Assembly (NCBI GenBank): GCA_002007465.1
Contig: LNAC01000031.1
Coordinates: forward strand, 5,901,009-5,965,008
Source of the DNA: Ailurus styani
Lineage: Eukaryota > Chordata > Mammalia > Carnivora > Ailuridae
Direction: 5' to 3'
Length of the DNA stretch: 64,000 nt
Part shown: in pieces, positions 1-11,299 of the stretch
Layout: every line of letters starts with the position of its first letter
Position numbering within the stretch: position 1 is the stretch's first letter
Position numbers and translations under genes: made by a program
The notes under the pieces: generated by a model
Told to the model about the DNA's origin: nothing
The model's input: only the letters and a program-made list of their open reading frames with translations
Databases searched by the model: none

Positions 1-200
1 TTTTTTTTTTTTTAAGATTTTATTTTATTATTTATTTGACAGAGAGAGATTACAAGTAGGCATAGAGGCAGGCAGAGAGAGAGGAGGAGGCAGGCTCCCT
101 GCTGAGCAGAGAGCCCAATACAGGCCTTGATCCCAGGACCCTGAGATCATGACCTGAGCCGAAGGCAGAAGCTTCAACCCACTGAGCCACCCAGGCGCCC
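1..200 (-). mobile_element. CAN-SINE, antisense
   Basis: Reads as poly-T, AAGATTTTATTT, GA-rich and GGCAGGCAG body, then the tRNA-derived head in reverse ending CCACCCAGGCGCCC. The left end coincides with the window edge, so the target duplication cannot be seen. Confidence 0.93.
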
Positions 201-202
201 AG

Positions 203-345
203 AAGATGGATAGTTATGTGATAAAGAAAGTATAGGAAAATGTTAACAGTATAACCTAGGAAGTGGAGATACATACATGAGTCCACTGTACTATTCTTTT
301 AACCTTCTGTATGCTTGTAAATTTTCATGATAATATATTGGAAAG
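203..345 (+). mobile_element. L1M-type 3' end remnant
   Basis: Contains a decayed version of the GTACTATTCTTTTAACCTTCTGTATG...TTTTCATGATAAT pattern that I associate with old L1M 3' ends. The same type of 3' end appears at about 57390-57440. Family assignment is tentative. Confidence 0.35.
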
Positions 346-780
346 AAAAACATTCTCGTTACCACTAGTTAACCCATTTTACAAAGACATAAACAGAAAG
401 ACAGAGATCACCAAACCAATACAATTAAAAGATCATGATAAACAGAATATGCAACCTTAGAGAAACAAAAGAGATGGTTCAGGAAACAGAAAAGAACTTT
501 CTGATGATATTGCAGAACATAAAATAGCACTCTTCCATGAAAAATAAGCAATCAGGAAAATATTTCTTGAAAATTAGAAATAAAGTATCTGAACCTTCAA
601 AAACATTCACTGACTAAAAACTGACTTGGAATTTAAATAACACTGAGTTAAAACTTACTGAGTAGAAGGCACCAGTCCAAGCTCCTCACACATCAGTGCC
701 ACCATCATCATTCATTTGAATGAACCCAACAGTCTCCCAAATTATCTATATACTTCTACACTGACCCTTTTCAGTCACTT
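346..780. other. Intergenic stretch with no recognised feature
   Basis: AT-rich sequence without long frames, repeats or motifs that I can name. Confidence 0.6.
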
Positions 781-1060
781 CTTAGAGGTGCCACAGCGAT
801 CCTTCTACAATCAGATCATGCCTCTCCTCTAGTCAACGTTCTCCAGGGCCGCCCAGTTAATTCAGAGCAAAAAGTCTTTTAAAGTAGCCTACAAGATCTG
901 GTCTCCTGCTTTCACCCATCCCTCTTTCCTCTATGATTACCTGTTCTACTATTATTTCCTTTCTATTATTCTATTATTTCTATTCCTATTATTCCTTACT
1001 ATTATTTCCCTCCAGCCACACTGGCCTCCTTAGAACTTCTTAAATAGGACTGGCACACTC
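780..1060. mobile_element. Possible L2 3'-end fragment
   Basis: Contains CTACAAGATCTGGTCTCCTG and CCAGCCACACTGGCCTCCTT, which resemble the 3' part of ancient L2 elements. An ATT-rich imperfect microsatellite (TATTATTTC units, 950-1010) interrupts it. Confidence 0.5.
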
Positions 1061-1079
1061 CAACCTTCATGCTCTTGTT

Positions 1080-1443
1080 CTAGTTTTTTCACCACAGATA
1101 AATTTCACCTTTTCTAGACCTACATACAAATGAATTTAGATAGTATGTACTTTTTCATGTGAGGCTTCTTTCATTGGGCATGTTTTTTTTTTTATTTATT
1201 CATTTGACACAGAGAGAGAGAGATTACAAGTAGGCAGAGAGGCAGGCAGAGAGAATGGAGGAAGCAGGCTCACTGCCGAGCAGAGAGCCCGATGTGGGCC
1301 TCGATCCCAGGACCCTGGGATCATGACCTGAGCCGAAGGCAGCGGCTTTAACCCACTGAGCCACCCAGGCGCCCCATTGGGCATGTTTTGAGATTTATTC
1401 ATATTGTATATATCCGTAGCTTGTTCCTTTCTATTGCTGAGTA
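1080..1443 (-). mobile_element. Old L1 fragment, left half (split by Tigger1)
   Basis: Antisense L1 ORF2/3' region (TAGTATGTACTTTTTCATGT, GAGATTTATTCATATTGTAT, CCTTTCTATTGCTGAGTA). Its continuation GTATTCTATT...GATGGACACCTGGG is found at 4161, on the other side of Tigger1. A SINE interrupts it at 1186-1374. Confidence 0.82.
1186..1374 (-). mobile_element. CAN-SINE, antisense, in L1
   Basis: Flanked by perfect 14-base target duplications CATTGGGCATGTTT (1172-1185 and 1375-1388). Standard mustelid-type body. Confidence 0.95.
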
Positions 1444-2696
1444 CAGGCATATACCTCAGAGGTACTGCAGATTCGGTTCTAGACCACCACAATAAAGCGA
1501 ATAAAGTGAGTCAAATGAATTTTTTGGTTTCCTAGTACATATTAAAGTTATATTTACAGTATACTGTAGCCTACTAAGTGTAAAATAGCATTATCTAAAA
1601 ATGTACACATCTTAACATATTATTGCTAAGAAATGCTGGCCAATATTTGAGCTTTCAGTGAGTCATAATCTCTTGCCAGGGGAAGATCCTGGCTCCATGT
1701 TGATGGCTGCGGATTGATCAGGGAGATACCTGCTGAAGGTTGGGGTTTTATTTCTCAAAATAGGACAATGAAGTGTGCATCATGGACTCTTCCTTTCACA
1801 AACAAGTTCTCTGTGGCAGGTGATGTTTGATACTATTATATACACAGAACTTCTTTTAACTGGAGTCAATCCTCTCAAACCCTATTGCTGCTTTATCAAC
1901 TAAGTTAATGTAATAATCTATATTCTTTGTTATCATTTCAAAAGTCTTCATAGCAACTTCACCAAGAGTATATTCCATCTAAAGACATTATTTTCTTTCC
2001 TCATGCTTAAGAAGCAACTCCCCATCCATTAAAATGTTATGAGATTGCAACAATTTAGACAAATCTCCAGGCTCCCCTTCTAGTTCTCATGCTATTTCCA
2101 CCACACCTGCAGTTACTTCCTCCACTAAATTTGGAGGACCTCTAAGTCAACCATTGAATCAACTTCTTCCAAACTCCTGTTCTTGTAGATATTTTTACTT
2201 TTCCCCCACAAATCATGATGTTCTTTATGGGCATCCAGAATGGTGAATCCTTTCCAGAAAGTTTCCAAATGACTTTGCCCAGATCCCTCAGAGGAATCCC
2301 TATCTATGGCAGCTATAGCCTTAAGGAAAGCATTTCCCCTGTAACAAACACTTGAAAGTTGAAACCGCTCTTTGGTTCATGGGTTGAAGAATGGATGTTG
2401 TGTTAGTAGGCTTGAAAACATTAATTTTGTTGGATATCTCTGCCAGAATTCCGGGATGACCAGGTGCATTGTCAATAAACAAAAATATTTTGAAAAAAAT
2501 CTTTTTTTTCTCCTGAGCAGGTGTGAAGACTGGACTTAAAATATTCAGTAAACCATGGTGTAAATAGATGTGCCATCATCCAAGCTTTGTTGCTCCATTT
2601 ATAGAACACAGGCAGAATGGATTTAATATAACTTAAGGGCCCAAGGATTTTCAGAATGGTAAATAAGCGTTGACTTCAACTTAAAGAAACTAGTTG

Positions 2697-2889
2697 TGGG
2701 GCACCTGGGTGGCTCAGTTGGTTAAGCAGCTGCCTTCGGTTCAGGTCATGATTCCAGGGTCCTGGGATCAAGCCCCACATCAGGTTCCCTGCTCAGCAGA
2801 GAGCCTGCTTCTCTCTCTCCCTCTGCCTGCTGCTCTGCTTACTTGAGCTCTCTATCTCTCTGTCAAATAAATAAATAAAATCTAAAAAA
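2697..2889 (+). mobile_element. CAN-SINE, sense, in Tigger1
   Basis: Flanked by AAAGAAACTAGTTG (2683-2696 and 2890-2903). Has the intact head GGGGCACCTGGGTGGCTCAG and an AAATAAATAAATAAAATCT tail. Confidence 0.95.
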
Positions 2890-3407
2890 AAAGAAACTAG
2901 TTGCATGGCCCCTAATAAAGGAGTCAGACTGCCTGCCTTGGAAGCTTTGAAGCCAGGCATTGACTTCTCTCTAGCTGTAAAAGTCCCAGATAGCATCTAC
3001 TTCCAATATAAGTCTGTCTACATAGAAAATCTGTTGTTTAGTGTAAATGCCATCATGAATTATCTTAGCTAGATCTTTTGGATAACTTGCTGCTTCACCT
3101 TGAACTTTTACGTTATAGAGATGGCTTCTTTCCTTAAACCTCCTCAACGAACGTCTACTAGCTTCCAACTTGTCTTCTGCTGCTTCCTTACCTCTCTCAA
3201 CCTTCATAGAACTGAGACAGTTAGGGCTTTACGTTGGTGTAGGTTTTGGCTTGAGGGAATGTTATGGCTGATGTGATTTCTATCGAGACCACTAAAATTC
3301 CCTATTAGCAAAAAGGCAGTTTCACTTCCTTATCATTTGTGTTTGCCCTGGAGTGGAAGACCTTTTAATTTCCTTCAAGACCTTTTCCTTTCACAATTTG
3401 TCTGTTT

Positions 3408-3609
3408 TTTTTTTAAAGATTTTATTTATTTATTTATTTGACAGAGAGAGATTACAAGTATGCAGAGAGGCAGGCAGAGAGAGAGGAGAGAGGAGGAAGC
3501 AGGCTCCCCGCTGAGCAGAGAGCCCGATGCGGGCCTCGATCCCAGGACCCCGAGATTATGACCTGAGCCGAAGGCAGAGGCTTTAACCCACTGAGCCACC
3601 CAGGCGCCC
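3408..3609 (-). mobile_element. CAN-SINE, antisense, in Tigger1
   Basis: Flanked by the 17-base duplication TCACAATTTGTCTGTTT (3391-3407, 3610-3626). Perfect duplications suggest a young copy. Confidence 0.95.
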
Positions 3610-4160
3610 TCACAATTTGTCTGTTTGACCCAAGAGGCCTTTCAGACTATCTTGATTTTCAGCATGCCTTCTTTACTGAGCTTAATCATTTCTAGCTTTT
3701 GATTTAAAGTGAGAGATGTGCAATTCCTCCTTTCACTTGAACACTTAAAGGCCACGGCAGGCTTATTAATTGGCTTAATTTCACCATTTTCGTGTGTCAG
3801 AGAATACGGAGGTCTGAGGAATGGGAGAAATGGAGAAATGGGAATGGCTGGTTGGTAGAGCAGTCAGAAGACACACATTTATCAATTAAGTTCACAGTCT
3901 TAAATGGGCATGGTTTGAGGCACCCAAAACAATTACAATAGTAACATCAAAGATCACTAATCACAGATTACCATAACAAATATAATAATGAAGAAGTTTA
4001 AAGTAATTGCTAGAATTACCAAAATGTGACAGTTATGAAGGGAACAAATGCTGTTGGAAAAATGGTGTTAATAGACTTGCTCAGTGCGAGGCTGCAAAGG
4101 ACTTTCGATTTGTAAAAAATGCATTATTTTCAAAGCACAATAAAGTGAGGTATGCCTGTA

Positions 4161-4330
4161 GTATTCTATTACATGAATACATCAAAATTTATTTATACCC
4201 CAATTTGATGGACACCTGGGCTATTTATAGTTTGGGGCTATTATGGATAAAACTTCCATGAACATTCTTACACATTTTAATTTAAATATTGGCTTTTTAG
4301 CTATACCTCTGCATTTTATTTCCTCTAAGT
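4161..4330 (-). mobile_element. Old L1 fragment, right half
   Basis: GTATTCTATTACATGAATAC and GATGGACACCTGGGCTATTT continue the antisense L1 that ends at 1443. Across Tigger1 the rejoined text reads as the usual L1 GAGTAGTATTCTATT. Confidence 0.75.
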
Positions 4331-4640
4331 ATTAAACATATACCTTTAATTTTCTAGTGTTTATGTCCATTTACTTCACTCATCCTGCCCTATGTAATAC
4401 AGCTTTCATATGTATTACATCAATAGATCTAAATAACTTCACCAATGTTAAAATTTTTGTTTTAAATTCTATGTATTTTAATGAAAGAGGAAAAACAACA
4501 TATTTACTGAGATATTTTCTATTTCTGATGCTGCTTCTTCCTCAAGATCCTAACTTCCATATGGTTTTATTCCCCTCCATTAGCATTTCTTGAAGATCTG
4601 CTTGTGATAAAGTCTGTTATTTTTGTTTCACCTGAAAAAT
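4331..4640. other. Intergenic stretch, no clear feature
   Basis: AT-rich. Short frames only and no motif that I recognise; possibly decayed L1. Confidence 0.5.
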
Positions 4641-4826
4641 GTTTATTTCAGCATTCTTGAAGGTATTTCACTAGATGCAGAATTCTGGACTACATTTTTA
4701 TTTGAGCACTTGAAAGATGATCAAATCTCTTCTGGCTTCCACTGTTTCTTATGAGAAGACAGTGATCATATAGATTTTTCTATATACAATTGTCATTTTA
4801 CTGTCTGCTTTCAAAATCTCTGTATT

Positions 4827-5023
4827 TTTTTTTAAAGATTTTTAAAATTTATTTAACAGAGAGAGACACAGTGAGAGAGGGAACACAAGCAGGGGGAGTG
4901 GGAGAGGGAGAAGATGGCTCCCCGCTAAACAGGGAGCCCAGTGCGGGGCTCAATCCCAGGACCCTGAGTTCATGACCTAAGTCGAAGGCAGACACTTAAT
5001 GACGGAGCCACCCAGGCGCCCCT
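4827..5023 (-). mobile_element. CAN-SINE, antisense (older subtype)
   Basis: Flanked by AAAATCTCTGTATT (4813-4826 and 5024-5037). The body is more diverged (GGGGGAGTGGGAGAGGGAG) than the younger copies. Confidence 0.93.
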
Positions 5024-5306
5024 AAAATCTCTGTATTCTTGAGAAATCTGTTATGCCTAGGTAGGACACATTTGTATTTATCTCCAAGTTCACTGACTCC
5101 CTCCTCACCATCTCCATTCTGCTGTTAAGCCCAACCAGTGAATTTTTTTAAAATGTCATATAATTTTATTTTTCTGTAACAGAATTTCCATTTGGTTATT
5201 ATACGTTTTATGCCTCTGCTGAGATTTCCTGTATTTTCATTCTGTAGGAGTATACTTTCCTTTCTGTCATTAAACGTCTTGTTTGATGATTCCAACGAGT
5301 CATCTT

Positions 5307-5512
5307 TTTTTTTTTTTTAAAGATTTTATTTATTCATTTGACACAGAGAGAGAGATCACAAGTAGGCAGAGAGGCAGGCAGAGAGAGAGGAGAGAGGAGG
5401 AAGCAGGCTCCCTGCTGAGCAGAGAGCCCGATGTGGGCCTCCATCCCAGGACCCTGGGATCATGACCTGAGCCGAAGGCAGCAGCTTAACCCACTGAGCC
5501 ACCCAGGCGCCC
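5307..5512 (-). mobile_element. CAN-SINE, antisense
   Basis: Flanked by AACGAGTCATCTT (5294-5306) and AATGAGTCATCTT (5516-5528), one mismatch. Confidence 0.93.
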
Positions 5513-5559
5513 AACAATGAGTCATCTTGAGATGAGTTCCACTGTGTCTTTTCTTTTCA

Positions 5560-5770
5560 GAATGGGTAACTGTGCTGGGGGAGTCTTTAGGACCACGCCT
5601 ACCTCTGGAGATTAACTAGAACTCACAGGATTCATTACATACTTATACTCATAGCTAAGATTTATTACACTATGCAGTGTGTAAGAAAGAAGGCTCATTT
5701 TAAGGATGTGGCAATGTATCTTAAAAGCCTACTGACCACATTTAACATCCAATATATCAAGTTTCAGTGA
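5560..5770. mobile_element. Possible LTR remnant
   Basis: TAGAACTCACAGGATTCATTACATACTTATACTCATAGCTAAGATTTATTACA resembles an LTR pattern seen again, better preserved, at 22411-23034 (ACTCAGAAAAGCTGTTAGATTCATGG...TTTATTATAG). Short and low confidence; only the resemblance is visible. Confidence 0.35.
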
Positions 5771-6340
5771 ATACTGAGAGAGAGAATAAGTTTCTGAGGT
5801 ATTTGGGAATAACCAAGTTGCCCACAACGGCAACATCAGTATATAAGAGGATCACAATGAAGAAGAGTGGGAGTTGTTTTGTGTTTATAGAGGTAACCGT
5901 AAAGAATCAGAAATAGAGAACTTCAGACCAGATATAAGCTGGAAGGGAAAGTTAATAAAAGAGGAAAAGTACCAGGAACAGATAGAAGAATTACTCGGTA
6001 CTAATATCCCAATGATGAAGTATCATTCCAACCTTGAAAACATGATTTTTGTAAATATTACATAACATTTTAAACCTTACAGTTTCTGTAACATAAATAT
6101 TTGGATGTAACTGATATATTCAATGTGCAGCACTTGGGGGATGTGTGGTAATAAGCAATAAAACCTAGGTTTTCTCCTACTACTATAATCCAAACCCACT
6201 TTATCAGATCTTTTTCCCTATCCCTGGATTTTATGCTAGGCATACATTATGGCTTTTCTGGTCACAACAGGATATTTCCAAATGTCTAATTTTTAGTTAT
6301 TTAAAAGTCCAATATGATCTCAAAGTCACTTTAAATGTTT
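5770..6340. other. Intergenic stretch without recognised feature
   Basis: No exon-like frame with splice sites and no clear repeat; moderately AT-rich. Confidence 0.55.
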
Positions 6341-7640
6341 TCTATTCTTTGCCCCATTCTTCCTTCTTTAGTGTTTTGTCTTCCACTCTTTTCAAGCAGT
6401 TGCCCTAGAGTATGCAATATACATTTATCACTTACCTAAGCCCACTTTCAAATTAACACTATATACCTTCATGGGTAGTTAAAGTGCAGAGTATTTTCAA
6501 TTCCTCCCTCCTGTCCTTTGTAACACTGCAGTCATTCATTTCACCTACCCACAAGCTCCAATTACAGAACACAATGTTGACAGTATTATTTTGAACAGAG
6601 TGTTATCTATCAGATCAATTTAGAAATAGAAAGATTTAATTTTACCTTTATTCCTTCTCTAAACCTTTTTTTTAAATGTAGAACCAAGTTTCCAACCTAT
6701 AACCCATCACTTTGAAGAACTTTTTTTTTTAAGATTTTATTTATTTGAGAGAGAGAGCGAGTGAGAGAGAGAGAGAGAGAGATCACAAGTAGGTAGAGAG
6801 GTAGGCAGAGGGAGAAGGGGAAGCAAGCTTCCTGCTGAGCAGAGAACCCGATTTGGGGCTTGATCCCAGGACCCTGAGATCATGACCTGAGCTGAAGGCA
6901 GAGGCTTAACCCACTGAGCCACCGAGGTGTCCCTGAAGAACTTCTTTTAACATTTCTTACTGTTCAGGTCCACGGGTGACAGTCCCCCTCCATTTTTGTT
7001 TGTATAAAAAAGTATTTTTCTTCTACCTTTTTAAGAATAATTTCACTAGATATCAAACTCTGGGTTTTTTCTTTCAACACTTTAAATATTTAACTCTACT
7101 TTCTTCTTGCATAGTTTTTGAAGATAAGTCCAAATTAATTCTTACCCCATTTTCTCTGTAAGCAAGGTTGTTTTTTCCCTGTCTGGCCTCAAGAATTTCT
7201 TCTTCTTGATCTTTTGCTGTTTAAAATATATTATGTCCAGGTATAGATTTTTTAGTATTTATCCAGTTTGCAGTTTTCTATGCTTCCTGGATCTGTGGGT
7301 TTTGCGTCTGCATTAATTTTAGAAAATTCTCAGTCATTATTTCTTCAAATAGTTCTTTTTCTTCCTTTTTTTTCTTACTTCTTCTAGATTTCCTATTATG
7401 CCAATGTTACACATTTTGTCATTTCCACAGAGTACTTGGATATTCTGGGTTTTCTTCTTTTTTTTTCTCTTTGCATTTAAGTTTTATAAACTTCTATTGA
7501 CATATTTTCAACCTACATTCTCTCCTTGGCTGTGTCCACTATACTTATGAGCCATTCAAAGATATTTTTCATTTCTGTTCAGGGTTTGTAGTTTTCTAGC
7601 ATTTTCACTTGATTCATCCTTAGTGTTTTCATTTCTGTTT
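6340..7640 (-). mobile_element. L1M-type 3' region, antisense
   Basis: Carries AGCAGTTGCCCTAGAGTATG, AATAATTTCACTAGATATCA, TTCCTGGATCTGTGGGTTTT and GAAAATTCTCAGTCATTATT in the order typical of antisense old L1 3' regions. The same type lies at 4640-5560. Interrupted by a SINE at 6724. Confidence 0.65.
6724..6933 (-). mobile_element. CAN-SINE, antisense
   Basis: Flanked by TGAAGAACTT (6713-6722 and 6934-6943). The (GA)n stretch is expanded (GAGAGAGCGAGTGAGAGAGAG...). Confidence 0.9.
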
Positions 7641-8597
7641 ACAGTCCCCTTCTGTTCACAGACTATGTTGTCCACTGCCCCCCTCCCCACTCAAAGACTA
7701 GAGTGGGATGGGGTTGAGTATTTTCATTGCTCTAGATTGATAAAACTCCTGTTGGTTAGGTAAAATAGTTTCCCTTAATGGCAGGCTTGATAAGGAAAAC
7801 AGATGGCTCTAGGCATATTTCAAAATGGTCACTTCTTCTCTTCCCCAGACAGAAGAGGATTTTTCTCCTATTTTCACGGTAAGAAACTGGCAGAGCTTCT
7901 AAAGGCAAAATTCAGGAAAATGGTCTCCCTCCCACCACAACAAGGGGAACCATTTGACGTTTTTAACTCTAACGCTAGTCCATGAGTTTAAATTCTCATG
8001 GTAGTCCCCAGTGAGCCTCCAGCAATTTATCAATTGCAGTTTAGGGTGTTCCTACCCATACTGACTTCTGCTGCCAATTTCTGCTCCCTCTAATCTGTGC
8101 TCATTAAATGCCAGTCTGTCTCTCTAATTTGGGGGTCAGTAATTTTCCTGTTGACCTCAATCTTTCATGGATTTAGAAAGAGTTGATGATTTTTAGTTTC
8201 TTCAGCTTTTTTCTTATTGTGAGGATGGAAGTGACTGACCTCCAAGCTCCAAACTACATATTGGACTGGAAACCTCTAACTTATTTTAAGTGTCCTCTTT
8301 TCTAGCATAGGCCTGACCTACAAATATGACTGGAAGGAAGAGGATAAATCTGTTTTGTCTCGGTTCCTCCACCTTTTACTTCTATAAGTCCCACACTCAC
8401 TCTGTTACCTTGAAGTCCATTAGCATCAGCTTAGGAGTGGGGGAAGAAAAGGCTATTGTAAAGGAAAATCATGGTGCCCTCTGTAACAACTGCCTAAGAG
8501 CTGACGTTTTTTGTATATTTTGGAGATTCACCCAAATTCTAAAACTCCAGCACTGCCATTGCCAGATGCACAGAATGAAAGCTCCAGCCAGCAGGTC
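7640..8597. other. Intergenic stretch, no clear feature
   Basis: Mixed sequence. The longest frame (8326-8784) runs into the SINE at 8610 and so is not a gene. No splice-bounded exon recognised. Confidence 0.5.
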
Positions 8598-8609
8598 AAA
8601 TTTCCATTG

Positions 8610-8800
8610 TAGGGTGCTTGGGTGGCTCAGTGGGTTAAGCCTCCGCCTTCAGCTCAGGTCATGGTCTCAGAGTCCTGGGATCGAGTCCCGAATTGGGCTC
8701 TCTGCTCAGCAGGGAGCCCGCTTCCAACCCCCCTGCCTGCCTCTCTGCCTACTTGTGATCTCGTTCTCTCTGTCAAATAAATAAATAAAATCTAAAAAAA
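8610..8800 (+). mobile_element. CAN-SINE, sense
   Basis: Flanked by AAATTTCCATTG (8598-8609) and the near-identical AAATTTTCCATTG after the A-rich tail. Confidence 0.94.
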
Positions 8801-8929
8801 AAATTTTCCATTGCAGATGCCCTCCTGGTGGCTTACTTCATACAACTTCATTCTGCTCCCTGGTTGCTTTTCCTTTCTTTCATTCTACTGGAAAAACTTC
8901 GCTTCTTTTTCAAAACAATTGTAGTAGTT

Positions 8930-9605
8930 CTATGAGCTGAAATGTGTCCCCTTGAAAAGATACAATAAAGTCCTAAGCCCAGTACCTCAAAAATGACATT
9001 ATTTGGAAATAAGGCCATTAGATAATCAAGTTAAAATGAGGTCATTGGATGGGTGCCTGGGTGGCTCAGTGGGTTAAAGCCTCTGCCTTCGGCTCGGGTC
9101 ATGATCTCAGGGTCCTGAGATAGAGGCCCACATCAGGCTCTCTGCTCAGCAGGGAGCCTGCTTCCTCCTCTCTCTCTGCCTGCCTCTCTGCCTACTTGTA
9201 ATCTCTCTCTGTCAAATAAATAAATCTTTAAAAAAAGTTAAAAAAATAAAATGAGGTCATTGGGGTATACCCTAATGCAATATGATTAAAGTCCCTAAAC
9301 AATGGCAGAAATTTGGATGCAGAGACAATACACAGGGAGAATAACATGAGAAAATATAAGTAGAGATTGGGATGATGCATCTATAAGCCACGGGACATCA
9401 AAGATTCCAGCAAACCACCAGATCCTCAAAGAGGGGCATGGAAGAAAATTTCCCTCCAGTGCTCAGAAAGAACCAACATCCCCTATACTTTCATCCTGAA
9501 CTTCTAACTTCCAGAAATGTGAGGCAGTAATTTTTTGTTATGAAGCCAAGTAGTTTAAGGTACTTTGTTACTGGTGGCCCTTGAAAATGAATACAACAGC
9601 CATGT
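8930..9605. mobile_element. MaLR/MLT1-type LTR, split by SINE
   Basis: Shows the sequence of motifs typical of these LTRs: GAGCTGAAATGTGTCCCC, GTCCTAAGCCCAGTACCTCA, TTTGGAAATAAGGCCATTAG, ATGAGGTCATTGGGGTATAC, AACTTCCAGAAATGTGAGGC, TAAGGTACTTTGTTACTGG. It is a solo relic with no internal genes nearby. A SINE (9049-9247) sits in the ATGAGGTCATTGG motif. Confidence 0.75.
9049..9247 (+). mobile_element. CAN-SINE, sense, in LTR
   Basis: Flanked by AAAATGAGGTCATTGG (9033-9048 and 9248-9263), a perfect 16-base duplication. Confidence 0.95.
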
Positions 9606-10090
9606 ACCAACATGTCTACTAGCTGTTGGGAAAACTCGACAGTTTTTATCTCATTGTCATCACAGGCACCCTCAGTTGGTCTCTTCCCTTTAAATATTTC
9701 CAGGCAAGAGAGCTGGGTAATCACCTTTGGGACCGCCATTTCCCAAAGTTATTGGTTAAGCCTCGCCCCACCCCATCTCCAAATCTCTTACAATCCTCTT
9801 CCTCAGTGGCATCAAGGAGGGACCAGGGGCCAGATCACGTAGAATCTTAGGGTTTTATAAAAACAATTTTCTATTTTCTTCTACTTGAGCAAAGAAGCTC
9901 GTAAAAGTTTTGACCAGGAAAGGAACAAATTCTGACATGCATTTTAGAAGCATTTCTACAGCTGCCAAATGGAGGCTAGACTGTAGTAAGGCAAAAATAG
10001 AAGCATGTAGAACAATTAAGAGGCAATTACAGCATCCATTGAGTAGTAGAATAACACTGTATAGGTGTTGAGAACTAATTAGGTTTAGGA
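9606..10090. other. Intergenic stretch
   Basis: No repeat or exon recognised. Overlapping frames at 9612-9850 have no supporting features. Confidence 0.5.
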
Positions 10091-10465
10091 CACCCTGTGG
10101 AAAAAAAGAGCCAACAGATTTTGCTGAGGGGTTGGATGTGGAATGTTACAAGAAAGAGGAATGGGAGAATAATCCGAACAATTTTAAGAATCCAATGCCA
10201 TTTACTGAGATGGAGAGAGATGCAATAAGAAACAGGTTTTGGAGGTAGAAAATACAGAGTCTAAAATGCATATTAAATATCCTAGTAATATGTTGAATAA
10301 CAAGTTGGATATGTGAGTAATCAGAGAAGTCAGGGCCAGATGTGGATATTTGGAAGCCATCAGCATAGTGAAGTTATGTAAAAGACAATGAAAGGAAACG
10401 GATGAGATCACCTGGGGAATGAGGACAGATAAAGAGGGGAATAGGTCTGGAGCATAATAACATTT
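10090..10465 (+). repeat. Ancient interspersed repeat, family not named
   Basis: Purine-rich text such as TGCTGAGGGGTTGGATGTGG, GGATATTTGGAAGCCATCAG and GGATGAGATCACCTGGGGAA. The same order of motifs recurs at 48600-49395, so this is a dispersed repeat and not unique sequence. Confidence 0.6.
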
Positions 10466-10478
10466 AGAAATTAGGAAG

Positions 10479-10660
10479 AGGGGCGTCTGGGTGGCTCAGT
10501 CCATGAAGCTGCTGCCTTCAGCTCAGGTCATGATCCTGGGGTTTTGGGATTGAACCCAGCTTTGGGCTCTCTGCTCAGCAGGGAGCCTGCTTCTCCCTCT
10601 CCCTCTGCCTGCTGCTTGTGCTCTATCAAATAAAGAAATAAAATCTTAAAAAGGAAAGAA
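10479..10660 (+). mobile_element. CAN-SINE, sense
   Basis: Flanked by AGAAATTAGGAAG (10466-10478) and AGAAATCAGGAAG (10661-10673). Tail is shortened and carries GGAAAGAAAG. Confidence 0.92.
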
Positions 10661-10673
10661 AGAAATCAGGAAG

Positions 10674-11299
10674 AATCAAGCAAACGAGAATCAAAAGAGC
10701 ACCATGAATTCACAAAAGTCAAATGAAATGTGTGTGCTAAGTTTCAAGTAAAAAGACGTAATTAACTGTTACATGCTGCTATATGGTTAAGATGAAGATT
10801 ATGAGTTGCCCTTGGATTTCTGATTGTTTAAATGCCCAGAAAGCAACACACAAACTCTCCTTTCATTCTAACATTTCAACTACCTAAGAGGTCTCACATT
10901 CAAGTGTGTATAAGAATCAAAGATCTAGAGTTTATTTTTAACATTACATATTCTGCACTTTGTGGGCCATTTAAAGGATTTTCGTGAGCAATTTTTACTA
11001 CCAGGAATTTTCCCATAAACGCTGCGTTTCGAACCAGTGTTCTTAGCCACGTGACTACAGGTTTCCACAAATGTTTCTCATTCATCCCACTAGTAACTAA
11101 GGAAATAGGAAAAAAAGCAGGTGAGGGAGATTAATTCCCTACTTTCTAAGTCTAATTTCCTACTTTCTAATTTTGAAGTAAATTTAATCTTCCAAATCTA
11201 GAAGTTTCGACCTTCTGTCTTCTCTGGAGCTGAATGGAGTGGGTCAAGGATGAATAAAACCTAAGTGGGAGTGTGGGCAAATGGCTGCATGGACGGCCT
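10674..11299. other. Upstream flank of the CpG island
   Basis: Single-copy looking, no repeat recognised. A short internal duplication (CTACTTTCTAA... twice, 11138-11170). Could hold distal promoter elements; none is readable. Confidence 0.5.

Larger units (their letters stand above)
1444..4158 (-). mobile_element. Tigger1 DNA transposon, nearly full length
   Basis: A pogo/Tc1-like cut-and-paste element. The left end CAGGCATATACCTC and right end GAGGTATGCCTG are inverted repeats, flanked by TA on both sides (1442-1443, 4159-4160), the expected target duplication. The interior follows the Tigger1 consensus throughout. After removing two SINEs about 2.3 kb remain, close to the family's 2.4 kb. 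The transposase reads on the minus strand and is broken. Recognisable pieces include [20 protein letters not shown] (about 3050-3110) and KSMPGFKASK (about 2940-2960), now out of frame with each other and with stops. The element is inactive. Confidence 0.93.
4640..5560 (-). mobile_element. L1M-type 3' region, antisense
   Basis: Matches the common antisense pattern 'TTTCACTAGATGCAGAATTC ... TCTTCTGGCTTCCACTGTTT ... CCATCTCCATTCTGCTGTTAA ... GAATTTCCATTTGG' of old L1 3' regions. Two SINEs (4827 and 5307) have inserted in it. The right boundary is approximate. Confidence 0.6.

Noticed and set aside
2971..3207. Transposase-like frame as a domesticated gene
   Set aside because: Short, with neighbouring pieces out of frame and SINEs inserted; an ordinary dead Tigger1.
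8610..8700. tRNA gene from the tRNA-like SINE heads
   Set aside because: The heads are tRNA-derived but lack a full cloverleaf and continue into SINE body and A-rich tail.
8326..8784. 152-codon frame on the + strand
   Set aside because: Its second half is SINE sequence and its first half has no recognisable domain or splice context.
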